The notes under the pieces: model-generated
Told to the model about the DNA's origin: nothing
The model's input: only the letters and a program-made list of their open reading frames with translations
Databases searched by the model: none
Shown: positions 10,635 to 20,708 of the stretch, piece by piece
How positions within the stretch are numbered: position 1 is the first letter of the stretch
Layout: every line of letters starts with the position of its first letter
Assembly (NCBI GenBank): GCA_025210375.1
Contig: JAOASB010000051.1
Span: forward strand, 1-64,000
DNA length: 64,000 nucleotides
DNA from: Maledivibacter sp.
GTDB taxonomy: Bacteria > Bacillota > Clostridia > Peptostreptococcales > Caminicellaceae
Reading direction: 5' to 3'
Position numbers and translations under genes: made by a program

Positions 10635-10960
10635 ACTGCGCCTCCCATTTTGTATTTTTAATATATTTTGTTGAATATTATCGTTATATATCATATTATA
10701 CATATTTGTCCTGTAATTTTTTGTCGTATTTGGTTGTATTAGTATAATTTTTTTTATATATAATAGGGGTAAAGGATTTAGGAATAAGGCATATGAAGGA
10801 AATCATAATGGTATCATAAAAGAATAGAAAAAATAACCAGCGGTCTTTGGGCAGACATAGTTATTTTAGAAAATTTAAATCTATGGAGGATATAGAAAAG
10901 TCACGGCAATAAATGGGATTGCCGTGACTTTTCATACATATATATCTATTTATAGAGAAA
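10635..10960. other. Intergenic region between ligA 3' end and the Big/FN3 gene
   Basis: This 326-bp stretch has no gene. It contains a TATAAT-like hexamer on the minus strand at 10695-10700, a possible -10 for the Big/FN3 gene with no convincing -35. A weak nested hairpin at 10830-10867 has outer arms AAAATAAC/GTTATTTT and inner arms GTCT/AGAC. The strong terminator hairpin at 10896-10932 is listed separately. Confidence 0.5.
10896..10932 (-). terminator. Hairpin terminator downstream of ligA
   Basis: A perfect 15-bp stem (AAAAGTCACGGCAAT / ATTGCCGTGACTTTT) with a 7-base loop sits 29 bp past the ligA stop. The stem ends in a T-run on either strand, so it can act in both directions. Confidence 0.85.
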
Positions 10961-12961
10961 TCAGCTCTTAATTATCTCTGCAAATTCTTCCTCAGTAATA
11001 ACCTTTACTCCTAAACCATTTGCCTTATCTAGCTTTGAACCTGGATTTTCACCGGCCAATACGTAGGAGGTTTTTTTACTCACACTGCCCGTTACCTTTC
11101 CCCCTAGGCCTTCTATTATTTCCTTGGCTTCCTTTCTAGCATAGCTTGACAAAGTACCGGTGAGTACAAAGGTCATACCCTCAAGCTTCATATCTACATT
11201 GTCTAGGGATTTTTTCTTGCTTTTCATATTAACCCCTGCGGCCTTAAATTTGTCAATAACCTTAATATTTTCTTGATCATTAAAGAAGGCCACAATGCTT
11301 TTAGCCATTTTAGGTCCAATTTCATCTATGGCTGTAAGCTCCTCTTCCCCTGCCTTTGCCAACATATCCATATCTCCAAAGGTATCGCCAAGGAGCTTTG
11401 CCGCCTTGGACCCAACAAGCTTAATACCAAGGGCGTTTACAAGTCTTCCTAGATCATTTTCTTTGGATTTTTCTATGGCTTCTAGAAGATTTTGAACGGA
11501 TTTTTCTCCCATTCTTTCCAGATTAACAAGTTCTTCTTTTTTATCCTTTATGTAATATAAATCTCCGGGATCCTTGATAAAGCCCTTCTCTAGAAGCATG
11601 GTAACCAATGATTCTCCTAAACCATCAATATTCATGGCATCCCTAGATACAAAGTGAATGATTCCCCTTCTAAGTTGTGCAGGACATGCAATATTAATAC
11701 ACCTCACTGCGGCTTCTCCTTCAAATCTTACGGTTTGTTCTCCACATTCAGGACATTCAGTGGGTAGGACATATTTTTCCTCATTACCCCTCCGATTTTC
11801 TTCTATGACCCTTACAACTTCTGGAATTACGTCCCCAGCCTTATGTATAACCACCCTATCCCCTATCCTTATATCCTTCATATTTATAAAATCTTGATTA
11901 TGAAGGGTGGCTCTACTTACTACTGAACCCGCAACCCTTACAGGCTCAAGTATTGCCGTAGGAGTTATGGCTCCTGTTCTTCCAACCTGAGGGATTATAT
12001 CTAATACCACCGTTTCCTTCTCCTCTGCTGGAAATTTAAATGCTATAGCCCATCTTGGACTCTTCGCCCTAGTCCCTAGGGTCTGTCGCTGGGCAAGATC
12101 ATTAACCTTTATTACAAGTCCATCTATTTCAAAGGATAGATCGTGTCTCTTTTCCTGCCACTTTTCACAAAGTGCTATCACTTCATTGATATCCTTACAC
12201 ACCCTATACTCTGAGGTTTTAAATCCAAGCTTTTTTAGATATTCTAGTCCTTCAGAATGTTTCTTCACCTCTATACCAGAGGCAGTGAGTATATTAAAAA
12301 CAAATATATCCAATGGCCTTGATGCCGCTACTTTAGGATCAAGCTGTCTTAGGGAGCCCGCCGCTGCATTTCTTGGATTTGCGAAAATAGTCTCTCCATT
12401 TTCCTCCTGGCGTATATTAAGCTCTGCAAATTTTTGCTTTGGTATATAAACCTCACCCCTAACTTCAATATCTATTTCATTTTGAAGTCCAAGGGGAATG
12501 GATTTTATTGTCCTAAGATTTTTTGTTATCTCCTCCCCAATGGTTCCGTCTCCTCTAGTTGCACCTCTGACAAAACTTCCATTTTCATATTTTAAAGCAA
12601 CCGATAATCCATCGATCTTGTATTCCACTACATATTCTACCTGTTCTCCAACTTCTTTTCTAATTCTTTTATCAAAATCAAGTAAATCCTTATCATCATA
12701 GGAATTGCCGAGACTCAAAAGAGGCACCGTATGGGCGACCTGATCAAATTTTGACAATGGTTCTCCACCCACCCTTTGACTAGGTGAATCCGAGGTTTTA
12801 AACTCTGGAAATCCTTCTTCTAAATCCATAAGCTCCTTCATAAGCATATCATAATCATAATCACTTATTTCTGGTATATCTAATACATAATATCTATGGT
12901 CATGGTGGTTTATTTGTTTTTTCAGCTGTTGAATTCTTGTTTTAGCTTCATTCTTATTCAT
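10961..12961 (-). CDS. ligA: NAD-dependent DNA ligase LigA
   Basis: LigA seals nicks in duplex DNA using NAD+ as the adenylate donor, in replication and repair. The 666-residue length is normal for the family. An N-terminal Ia domain contains HDHRYYVLD. The adenylation site is EYKIDG, with Lys115 as the nucleophile. An OB domain (DRVVIHKAGDVIPEV) follows, then a four-Cys zinc finger (CPECGE, CINIACPAQ at about 400-425), helix-hairpin-helix repeats, and a C-terminal BRCT domain (MTFVLTGTL, LGGKVTGSVSKKTSYVL). It lies directly downstream of pcrA on the same strand with about 100 bp between, an arrangement common in Firmicutes and consistent with cotranscription. Nothing is missing. Confidence 0.98.
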   Translation of the reverse strand: MNKNEAKTRIQQLKKQINHHDHRYYVLDIPEISDYDYDMLMKELMDLEEGFPEFKTSDSPSQRVGGEPLSKFDQVAHTVPLLSLGNSYDDKDLLDFDKRIRKEVGEQVEYVVEYKIDGLSVALKYENGSFVRGATRGDGTIGEEITKNLRTIKSIPLGLQNEIDIEVRGEVYIPKQKFAELNIRQEENGETIFANPRNAAAGSLRQLDPKVAASRPLDIFVFNILTASGIEVKKHSEGLEYLKKLGFKTSEYRVCKDINEVIALCEKWQEKRHDLSFEIDGLVIKVNDLAQRQTLGTRAKSPRWAIAFKFPAEEKETVVLDIIPQVGRTGAITPTAILEPVRVAGSVVSRATLHNQDFINMKDIRIGDRVVIHKAGDVIPEVVRVIEENRRGNEEKYVLPTECPECGEQTVRFEGEAAVRCINIACPAQLRRGIIHFVSRDAMNIDGLGESLVTMLLEKGFIKDPGDLYYIKDKKEELVNLERMGEKSVQNLLEAIEKSKENDLGRLVNALGIKLVGSKAAKLLGDTFGDMDMLAKAGEEELTAIDEIGPKMAKSIVAFFNDQENIKVIDKFKAAGVNMKSKKKSLDNVDMKLEGMTFVLTGTLSSYARKEAKEIIEGLGGKVTGSVSKKTSYVLAGENPGSKLDKANGLGVKVITEEEFAEIIKS

Positions 12962-12987
12962 AGGATAGTCTCCTTTCGTATCAAGTT

Positions 12988-13047
12988 GAAAGTTCTAAGT
13001 GCTTGGGTCAGTTCTATATTGTCCTTTTTCTTTGCCTTAGAACTTTC
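12988..13047. repeat. 12-bp inverted repeat between pcrA and ligA
   Basis: GAAAGTTCTAAG at 12988-12999 pairs exactly with CTTAGAACTTTC at 13036-13047 across a 36-base loop. There is no T-run after it in the direction of transcription, so it is more likely an intergenic repeat or mRNA hairpin than a terminator. Confidence 0.55.
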
Positions 13048-13063
13048 CATCTGGAACATTAAA

Positions 13064-15283
13064 CTAATTTATTATTTCAATCGGTGCAAAACCTAGCATG
13101 AGCTTTTTGATTCCTTGTTTGTCAAAGGCAATGGTCAACTCTGCTTTGTCTCCTGTTCCATTTATACTGATAATAGTTCCGCTTCCGAACTTTTTATGCT
13201 GTACCTTTGTGCCGGGTCTAACCTCAGAGGAATCCACATTGCTTACAGGTTTTTTTTGTATTTTTTCTTCCTTAGGTTTTTTAAAGCTTATCATATGGCT
13301 ATTTGCAAAGGTATTAAGATCACTTGACCCAAAATCAATATTAGTCTGTTTTCCTATTATATCATCCATATTAACTAACTCTTGGGGTATATCATCTATA
13401 AATCTGGATACTGGATTTACATTTGTTCTACCATATAAGGTTCTCATTGAAGCATGGGTCAAGTATAGTTCCTCCTTAGCCCTTGTTATGCCTACATAGC
13501 ACAGTCTTCTTTCTTCTTCCAATTCCTCATCATCCGCCATAGACCTTGATCCAGGAAAGATTCCATCCTCCATACCAACCATAAATACTACTGGGAACTC
13601 TAGTCCCTTGGCACTATGTAAAGTCATTAAGGTCACAGTATTATAATCATCTTGAAGATTATCTAGGTCAGAGCTTAAGGATATGTTCCCTAAAAATTCT
13701 TCTAAGGTATTTGTTTCAGATGTATTTTCAAATTCCATAGCCACGGACATAAACTCCCCAAGGTTTTCGATTCTGGTTTGAGCCTCGATAGTATTTTCAT
13801 TTTTCAATTCCTCTAAATATCCCGTTTCATTTAATACATTCTCTATGATTTCTGCCACCCTTAATTCGTTTTTATTAACAATATATTTTGTTACTACATC
13901 TAAAAAGGAATTAATACCTGCAGTTACCCTTTTTGAAAAACCACCGATTTCATTTATATCAAGCATGGTATTAAATAGTTTTTCTCCCCTTTGCTCGGCT
14001 AAATCCCTAAGTTTTTCGATGGTCTTATTTCCTATACCCCTTTTAGGAGTATTAATCACCCTTACCAAGCTCACATCGTCAATGGGATTTTGAATCACCC
14101 TCAAATAGGCTATGATATCCTTTATCTCTTTTCTATCGTAGAATTTAAGTCCCCCATACATCCTATAGGGTATATTATTTCTCATTAAAGAATCCTCTAT
14201 TACACGGGATTGGGCATTGGTTCTATAAAGAACGGCAAATTCCATAAACTTCCTTTTATCGTATTTAGCCTTTTTTTCAATCTCCCTTACCACAAAGTCT
14301 GCTTCATCACGCTCAGTTTGACCTTTGTAGTAGTTTATTTTTTCACCCTCATCATTGGCTGTCCAAAGTCTCTTTCTTTTTCTTCCCCTGTTTTCCTTTA
14401 TAACATTATTAGCGGCCTCAAGTATGGTTTTTGTGCTTCGATAGTTTTGTTCCAGCCTAATAACCTCAGCATCATGAAATTCCTTTTCAAAGTCAAGTAT
14501 ATTTCTAATATCAGCCCCCCTAAACTTATAGATAGACTGATCGTCATCACCCACAACACATAAATTTCTATGAACCTTTGACAGCTTACTTATAAGGGTA
14601 TATTGAGCTTTATTTGTATCCTGGTACTCGTCGACCATTATGTATTCAAATCTTCTTTGATAAAAATCTAAAACCTCGGGATTTCTTTCAAACAAATCAA
14701 TGGTTTTAAGTATTAAGTCATCGAAGTCCAATGCATTATTGCTAACGAGCTTTTTTTGATAAAGCTCATATATATCACAAAGTGTTTTCAATTTATAATC
14801 ACTATAATGAAGATTGCTATATTTTTCTGGTGTAAGGAGCTTGTCCTTTGCATCTCCGATTACGCTTTGTACATATTTAACGGGATATGCTTTATCATCC
14901 ACATTAAGCTCCTTGAGACATTGCTTGATTACAGTTTTCTGATCGGCTGTGTCGTATATAACAAAATCCCTAGTATAATCTATTTTATCTATATCTCTAC
15001 GAAGAATTCTGACACATGCGGAGTGAAAGGTACTGATCCACATATTTGAAGCAATACTCCCTATTAGGCTTTCTACCCTTTCCTTCATCTCCTTTGCAGC
15101 CTTATTTGTAAATGTAATAGCTAATATATTCCTTTCATATACACCTATATCCTCTATCAAATGTGCTATTCTATGGGTTAAAACCCTAGTTTTTCCCGAT
15201 CCTGCACCTGCTAAGATAAGAAGGGGTCCCTTTGTTTTCTCAACAGCTTGCCTCTGTTTCTCATTTAAAGTAGATAAATCCAT
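13064..15283 (-). CDS. pcrA: ATP-dependent DNA helicase PcrA (UvrD/Rep family)
   Basis: A 739-residue SF1A 3'-5' helicase acting in nucleotide excision repair, rolling-circle replication and removal of RecA or RNA polymerase blocks. The start at 15283 is chosen because AAGGAG lies 7 bases upstream and the protein then begins MDLSTLNEKQ; an in-frame ATG at 15361 has no ribosome site. Motifs in order: Q motif (LNEKQRQAV), Walker A (AGAGSGKTR), Ia (TFTNKAAKEMKER), Walker B (MVDEYQDTN), motif III (VVGDDDQSIYKFRGAD), IV (LEQNYRST), V (TLMTLHSAKGLEFP) and VI (YVGITRAKEELYL). A C-terminal PcrA-type tail (PGTKVQHKKFGSGTII) binds RNA polymerase in relatives. It is followed by ligA. Confidence 0.97.
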   Translation of the reverse strand: MDLSTLNEKQRQAVEKTKGPLLILAGAGSGKTRVLTHRIAHLIEDIGVYERNILAITFTNKAAKEMKERVESLIGSIASNMWISTFHSACVRILRRDIDKIDYTRDFVIYDTADQKTVIKQCLKELNVDDKAYPVKYVQSVIGDAKDKLLTPEKYSNLHYSDYKLKTLCDIYELYQKKLVSNNALDFDDLILKTIDLFERNPEVLDFYQRRFEYIMVDEYQDTNKAQYTLISKLSKVHRNLCVVGDDDQSIYKFRGADIRNILDFEKEFHDAEVIRLEQNYRSTKTILEAANNVIKENRGRKRKRLWTANDEGEKINYYKGQTERDEADFVVREIEKKAKYDKRKFMEFAVLYRTNAQSRVIEDSLMRNNIPYRMYGGLKFYDRKEIKDIIAYLRVIQNPIDDVSLVRVINTPKRGIGNKTIEKLRDLAEQRGEKLFNTMLDINEIGGFSKRVTAGINSFLDVVTKYIVNKNELRVAEIIENVLNETGYLEELKNENTIEAQTRIENLGEFMSVAMEFENTSETNTLEEFLGNISLSSDLDNLQDDYNTVTLMTLHSAKGLEFPVVFMVGMEDGIFPGSRSMADDEELEEERRLCYVGITRAKEELYLTHASMRTLYGRTNVNPVSRFIDDIPQELVNMDDIIGKQTNIDFGSSDLNTFANSHMISFKKPKEEKIQKKPVSNVDSSEVRPGTKVQHKKFGSGTIISINGTGDKAELTIAFDKQGIKKLMLGFAPIEIIN

Positions 15284-15447
15284 TATAAAGCTCCTTTCAA
15301 TATATCTATGCGAATAATAATTTTCTAAGATAATCTTATATGATTTACTATCGACATGCAAATGTTTGTTCGTATATTTTTCTTTTTTTATTTCCTTCTT
15401 GTATTATTATCTAAGAATAGCAATATGATATCAAGTAAAATAATTAA

Positions 15448-15464
15448 AATAAAAAAACTGGCAA
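15448..15464. repeat. 17-bp direct repeat, copy 1, at the 3' border of the Wadjet operon
   Basis: AATAAAAAAACTGGCAA is identical to 23317-23333, on the far side of the jet operon. The two copies enclose all four jet genes. Both form the T-run and one arm of a terminator. Confidence 0.85.
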
Positions 15465-15490
15465 GCAATTTAGGTATTGTTACCAGTTTC
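15451..15490 (-). terminator. Terminator of the jetDABC operon
   Basis: Minus-strand arms AAACTGG/CCAGTTT plus partial inner pairing (ATTGT/GCAAT) are followed by seven T residues, 34 bp past the jetC stop. It also separates jetC from pcrA. Confidence 0.75.
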
Positions 15491-15523
15491 TTATTCCTTA
15501 TGACAATCTATAGATTAAAAAAC

Positions 15524-18500
15524 TTACTCAGTCATAGCCACTTCAAATAATGTAAGCTGCTCTTGCTCTCCAAGCCTTATTAATGCCATAGGATCATTAT
15601 CCTTAAAAAATGTATGGCGTATTTCTTTTTCCTTACTAATAATCAGACTATCTCTGTCAGCGGCGGGTCTTAGCTTACAGCTGTATACAACGGGAAAATA
15701 ATCCCGTATAAATTTCCCTTCAGCATGGGCAGTTAGTGCTATTATTTGAAAACCCAGTTGCTCTGCTATAAAAAATACGGGATCTAGTACATGGTCACTA
15801 GAAGCCTTTCCAAAGGGATTGTCCATTATAACTGTACGATTTCGTTTTTGTTTTGTGGATATATGCTGTCTTTTCTCTGACAAATAATTCAATACCCCTA
15901 AAAACAATGCCATATTTTTACTCCACTTTTCTCCTCCGGACCATTTATTCGATCTTTCCCATGAGTGGGGCATGCCGCTTATCCTACCATCATTAGTTAC
16001 TTTACGGCATTTTATCCTTATTTGGTTTTGCTTCATTACATTTTTTAGGAGCTGCTTAGCTTGAAGCCATTTTTCAATATTTTTTTTCATAAGCACATAA
16101 TCTTCATTTCCCTGTTCATCCTTGAAATTATTACTATCTAACTGACTTAGCATCCAATCTATATGCCTTCTCAGCTCTTCTTTACCCTCTTGCTCATCCC
16201 AATCTGGAACATCAAATAAGTATATTTCTCTCCATTTATCTTCTATTTTAACCTTTGTTTTCTTTGGTATTAATCGAAGTTCCCCAGCAATATCACATAT
16301 ATAAGTATGCAGATGATTGATGAAGTGCTGAAGGTCTTTATCGTATTCCCTCATATGGTCCTCTGAAATCTTAATAATTCTTGATATTCTATCCTCCATC
16401 TTTGATTGCCAGTCAAGGACTTCACTATATTTGTTCTTAGTTTTAATACCTGATACAGCCATTTCCTTAATCTTAATATCATATATTTTTTCTTCGCAAA
16501 AAATTATAAATTGATTCCTATGTTCCCCTACCCTTTTCATCAACCTCTTCAAATTCTCTTGATGCAAATCAAGCTCTTTTATTAAACCCCTAACAATCTC
16601 TAATCTTTTGTAGGGATATTCCTGCTCCATTTCCGAGGACAATGTTTTAGTATTTATTTCTTCCACAAGATAATTATATTTTGTATTGTACTTTTCAAAC
16701 TCAGTTATGGCTTCATTTATTTCCTTTAATTCCTTTGAAAATTTAGTTTTCATTTTATCTAAGTATTTACCCTCTTTATCAATATCAACTTCCTCATTCT
16801 CTAATTCTTCTTTTACAATGGGTAGTAGCCTTGTAAACACAAATATTTCTTCATAGACATCATGGAAATCTTTTTTTCTTAGCTCGTATTCCTTTAATTT
16901 ATCCTTATATAACTCCTCTGCCCTTTCAAATTTTAAAGCTATTTTATCTAAAGATTCTTTATCATTACTTATCTCGTCTATTAATCTATTAATCTGCTCT
17001 TCTCCCTTTAATGGAAAGTTGAATTCTTCATTTATTAAATATTTTGCTAACTTACGCTTATTTTTTAAACCCCTTTCAAAATTTTCTTTAGCTGTCTTGG
17101 AATTATTAAGGGATTTTTCTATATCCTCTCTCCCTATTTGCTTTTTATTTAGTCTATCCTTAAGATGCTGACGTTCTTCTTCTAAGGCTTTTTTGCTTTT
17201 ATCTGTATAGGAAGATATTTCACCTATAACCTCATTATAAAGCTTATCCTGTCTTATCATATTTAAGCTTGCATTATTTTCCCTAAGATCTTCTTTTATA
17301 TCCCCAAGGGTATCTTCAGTAACTTTGACTTCATTGCTGACTTTTTTCGTATCAATTTCAATTATTTTTATTTCTTCTTGTACTCTAAATAATTCTTCCT
17401 CGGATTTCTTCTTCATGCTTTTTTTATCTGAATAGTAATAAAATTTTTCAATCTTACCTGATAGTAAATTATGCTCTCCTTGGAATTCACTGAGTTTCCT
17501 CCGATGATTTGATGTTTCTTCTTCTATTTGCTTTAATCTATCTTCCTTTGAATTAATTTTCCTTTGAACTTCATCAATGGAGGTTCTCAATTCCTTTAAA
17601 TTTTCTTGAAGCTCTTGATGATATTCATAGGGATATTTGTCATAAAATCTTTTTAAATCCAGTAAATATACCTCATATCTATTATTTTCATTTTCCTTTG
17701 CCCTACGTTCCTTAGATGTGGCATCGGCTACTGCCTTTATTTGATTTTTCCATGAGATAAAGTTCCTTTGATCCAAATTTTCTTTCCATAAATATGGAAA
17801 AATGTGTCTTTCCTTAAGGTTTCCTTTGTTATTTATAATATTTCTTGCTTCATTATCAGTAATAATATAAACTGGATGGGTTAGAACATCGATCTTACCT
17901 TCTATTTTTTTTATTAGTTTATTTATTTCACCTTGGGTTGTAACTACAGTTATGGCCCAATAGGGATAAGAATTGTAAAGCTCAGTTTCTGATATTCCAA
18001 GGGTCTTCGCTACTCTCCCCACATATATTGTTCCTGTTTCAAGTAGATTAAATTGATTTTTCCAAGCATCTATTAAACCTTGAAGGGGTGGATCAGCGGT
18101 AAAATAATCATTATTCCCATAATCATCATAAAATCTATATGCTTTACGTTCCCTTTGAAATAGCTCCTCTTTCTGAGTTCTTAGTTTTTCTATTTCACCT
18201 TCAAAATAGCTTAATATCGTTGGTTGCTTAATGTACAAGGAACTAAAATAGTCCCAATCTAATCTAAACTCCTTTAATTTAAGTAATAGCTCATCATGTA
18301 CTTCAGTCAATGCCTCTATCCCATTATTTTTTGTGTTCTCTTCTTGTAATAGGTTTTTCAGTTCATCTCTAAGGGGAGATAATGTATTAGATATTGTTTG
18401 TTTTTCTTCTTTTATACTACTTATATGGTCATTTGTCATATTTATATTTTTATCTAAGTCCTGGATTCTTCTTTTCCATTTGATATTTTCTTCTTCAATA

Positions 18501-19972
18501 TCCTCATTTTGGGCATTATCTAGAACCTGTTTACATACTTTATCCATATCGTTCCTGTAGTTTTTTATATTTGCTTCTAGTCCGGCCCTTTCGTTGTTCT
18601 TTTTCAATCCATCTTTTTGCAGTTTTTGTAATGTATTTTTATGAATTTCAAGGGCTTCTCTATATCTATCAATCTGACCTTCTATATAATTAGCATTTTT
18701 TAAAAGCTTGTTTTCTTCTTCCACAAATATTCCCTTAAGCTCTGAAGAATTTTTATCAAGTTTTTCTTGAATATCTACTATTTCTTCATCCTTATCAAGC
18801 TCCATAAGCTGATTTTGATAAAGAATTATGGCATCTTTATTTTCCTTTATTTCCTTTTTGAGCTTTGCCACTTCAAGATTCATGAGTTTTTTTTCTTTAG
18901 CTTCATATGCTTCCCTTATATGGTCATACTCTTCCTTTTTCGTATTATATTTATCTTTCCTATGGGTTAACTCTTCATTTATTAATGCAAGCTTATATGA
19001 TGCTTCTTTTCTATTGAATTCCTTTATCTTTTTTTCTAGCTCACCGTGGGAGGCATTATTTTCTTCGATTTTACTAGTAATTTTATTCCTTTCATCGGTA
19101 CTGAAATCATATAAAGCCTTTGCTTCTTCCTTTTCCTTTATAAAGTCATGCTCGACCTTATTCAAATCAGTAAATGTTCTTACATAATAGCCTATTTGCT
19201 CCTCTACCGCCTTACTTTCTTGGATTCTAGCCCTCAGCTGTTTATGCTTTTTAAAGTATTCTCTATTTTTTTGAAATATCTGGGCAAAATCCTTTGTACC
19301 CTTTCCAGCTAAGGCTTCCTCAATCGTCGGTATTAGAAGATTATCCACAAGCTGTCCAGTAGTCTTACAGCCATCAAAAAAGCTTTCTACTCCACCTTCA
19401 GCACTATTTATAATGGCTATTCGCTTCCATTCTGAAGATATTATTTTATAATAATCTTCAATATATTTGTGATAGTCCTTTATGGTATCGAAGAGATGGG
19501 CGTTCATATATTGATTCTTCATTTGCCCATAATATTCATTCATTTCTTCTTTACTGGAAGGACGAAGTCTGCCATTAGTTGTTTTCTTTGTAAAGGGTAT
19601 ATTTTCTATGGAATGCTTATCATTGCTCTCATATTCATACACGTATTTATATGAATCAAGTCCCTTTTTACTAGTGAAAAGGGTAACAGCTGTAACTACA
19701 TACTTTCTAGGTCTTTCATTGATTATCCACTCTATTGCTATATGGGCTGAATTACCCTCTAGGGATAATGTCTCCTTTATTTTTCTATCTGCCAAATCGG
19801 AATGGGGCAACACTGCCTGTATAGCAGTTTGTATCAATACTGTTTTACCACCACCATTTTCCAGTAGTATAGCTCCATTATGTCCATCAAACTGAAATAT
19901 GTCATCGTTATATCTTTTTCCTCCGCCCTCGTATATTACATTTGTAAAGCGTATTTTAGAAATGGCTGGCAT
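15524..19972 (-). CDS. jetC: Wadjet (JET) SMC-like ATPase JetC
   Basis: A 1482-residue SMC/MukB-like motor subunit of the Wadjet anti-plasmid complex. In characterised systems it extrudes DNA loops with the JetA kleisin and JetB KITE subunits until JetD cleaves small circles. The N-terminal half of the nucleotide site is LENGGGKT (Walker A, Lys43). Long charged coiled coils occupy about 250-1250, interrupted near 560-720. The C-terminal half has an ABC signature WSGGEKWS (about 1344-1351), Walker B TVIMDNPFG (Asp near 1384) and a switch-like ALTAHAEG. The ATG overlaps the end of jetB by 17 bp, so translation is probably coupled. Assignment rests on these motifs plus the JetD and kleisin-like neighbours and is strong; the Wadjet subtype is not certain. 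Confidence 0.9.
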   Translation of the reverse strand: MPAISKIRFTNVIYEGGGKRYNDDIFQFDGHNGAILLENGGGKTVLIQTAIQAVLPHSDLADRKIKETLSLEGNSAHIAIEWIINERPRKYVVTAVTLFTSKKGLDSYKYVYEYESNDKHSIENIPFTKKTTNGRLRPSSKEEMNEYYGQMKNQYMNAHLFDTIKDYHKYIEDYYKIISSEWKRIAIINSAEGGVESFFDGCKTTGQLVDNLLIPTIEEALAGKGTKDFAQIFQKNREYFKKHKQLRARIQESKAVEEQIGYYVRTFTDLNKVEHDFIKEKEEAKALYDFSTDERNKITSKIEENNASHGELEKKIKEFNRKEASYKLALINEELTHRKDKYNTKKEEYDHIREAYEAKEKKLMNLEVAKLKKEIKENKDAIILYQNQLMELDKDEEIVDIQEKLDKNSSELKGIFVEEENKLLKNANYIEGQIDRYREALEIHKNTLQKLQKDGLKKNNERAGLEANIKNYRNDMDKVCKQVLDNAQNEDIEEENIKWKRRIQDLDKNINMTNDHISSIKEEKQTISNTLSPLRDELKNLLQEENTKNNGIEALTEVHDELLLKLKEFRLDWDYFSSLYIKQPTILSYFEGEIEKLRTQKEELFQRERKAYRFYDDYGNNDYFTADPPLQGLIDAWKNQFNLLETGTIYVGRVAKTLGISETELYNSYPYWAITVVTTQGEINKLIKKIEGKIDVLTHPVYIITDNEARNIINNKGNLKERHIFPYLWKENLDQRNFISWKNQIKAVADATSKERRAKENENNRYEVYLLDLKRFYDKYPYEYHQELQENLKELRTSIDEVQRKINSKEDRLKQIEEETSNHRRKLSEFQGEHNLLSGKIEKFYYYSDKKSMKKKSEEELFRVQEEIKIIEIDTKKVSNEVKVTEDTLGDIKEDLRENNASLNMIRQDKLYNEVIGEISSYTDKSKKALEEERQHLKDRLNKKQIGREDIEKSLNNSKTAKENFERGLKNKRKLAKYLINEEFNFPLKGEEQINRLIDEISNDKESLDKIALKFERAEELYKDKLKEYELRKKDFHDVYEEIFVFTRLLPIVKEELENEEVDIDKEGKYLDKMKTKFSKELKEINEAITEFEKYNTKYNYLVEEINTKTLSSEMEQEYPYKRLEIVRGLIKELDLHQENLKRLMKRVGEHRNQFIIFCEEKIYDIKIKEMAVSGIKTKNKYSEVLDWQSKMEDRISRIIKISEDHMREYDKDLQHFINHLHTYICDIAGELRLIPKKTKVKIEDKWREIYLFDVPDWDEQEGKEELRRHIDWMLSQLDSNNFKDEQGNEDYVLMKKNIEKWLQAKQLLKNVMKQNQIRIKCRKVTNDGRISGMPHSWERSNKWSGGEKWSKNMALFLGVLNYLSEKRQHISTKQKRNRTVIMDNPFGKASSDHVLDPVFFIAEQLGFQIIALTAHAEGKFIRDYFPVVYSCKLRPAADRDSLIISKEKEIRHTFFKDNDPMALIRLGEQEQLTLFEVAMTE

Positions 19973-20708
19973 GTTTTTCTTTCTCCTTTCTCTTATCCAG
20001 TTGATACATAAATTCTAGTATTCCTCTATTGTATTCTAATTCCATATAATATCTCTGAATGATGGTTTTAGTTTTTTCAGTTAATTCTATTTCATCATTT
20101 CCTATATCTTTAATTAATTCCTGGGCTTCTAAAAACCTTTTTACTGTATTAAGAAAGCTCAATCTACTAATTGTCCTTGCATTTTGGGCCTTAACATTTT
20201 CCTTTAGGTCATCCATTGCATCCCATTTTTCAACTATTGCCACCCAATTATACTCATATTCCTTCTCAAATTTCTTTAATTCCTCAATATCCAACTCCTT
20301 TAATGAAAATATCCTTTCATTAACCCCCAAGAGCCAATCTCCTAATGATATGAAATCCCTTGTGGCTTCCATGGTTTGATAGCTATCATAGAACTCACCA
20401 AAAAGTATTATAATCGTGACATACATCAAATATATATCTAGATTTACAGCCTTAGAGGGTAGATATATACGTTTTATAGTGTCATTAGATACATGGAAAA
20501 TGGAATCTATAGATATAGGTATAAGATATATATAATCCCCGGCTGAAACAATAGTGCAATCCATTTCCTTAGCAAATTGATCCACTAAGCCCCTTATGGC
20601 ATCGTCCGCTAGATATAACCTTAATTCATCGTTTTCTCCGTATCCCTTAACCGATAGTTTTGAATATAAATTAAAGGCTTTTATGACCTGTTCATGATGA
20701 TACAACAT
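19956..20708 (-). CDS. jetB: Wadjet JetB-like subunit (KITE-type)
   Basis: A 250-residue soluble protein with no signal peptide or catalytic motif. It begins MLYHHEQVIKAF and ends in a Lys/Glu-rich tail. Its place between the kleisin-like JetA and the SMC-like JetC, with a 17-bp overlap on each side, fits the winged-helix KITE subunit JetB, which bridges kleisin and SMC heads in Wadjet complexes. I cannot name it from sequence alone; the call is from position, size and predicted helical content. It may correspond to the DUF6063-type families found in clostridial jet operons, from memory only. Confidence 0.72.
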   Translation of the reverse strand: MLYHHEQVIKAFNLYSKLSVKGYGENDELRLYLADDAIRGLVDQFAKEMDCTIVSAGDYIYLIPISIDSIFHVSNDTIKRIYLPSKAVNLDIYLMYVTIIILFGEFYDSYQTMEATRDFISLGDWLLGVNERIFSLKELDIEELKKFEKEYEYNWVAIVEKWDAMDDLKENVKAQNARTISRLSFLNTVKRFLEAQELIKDIGNDEIELTEKTKTIIQRYYMELEYNRGILEFMYQLDKRKEKEKHASHF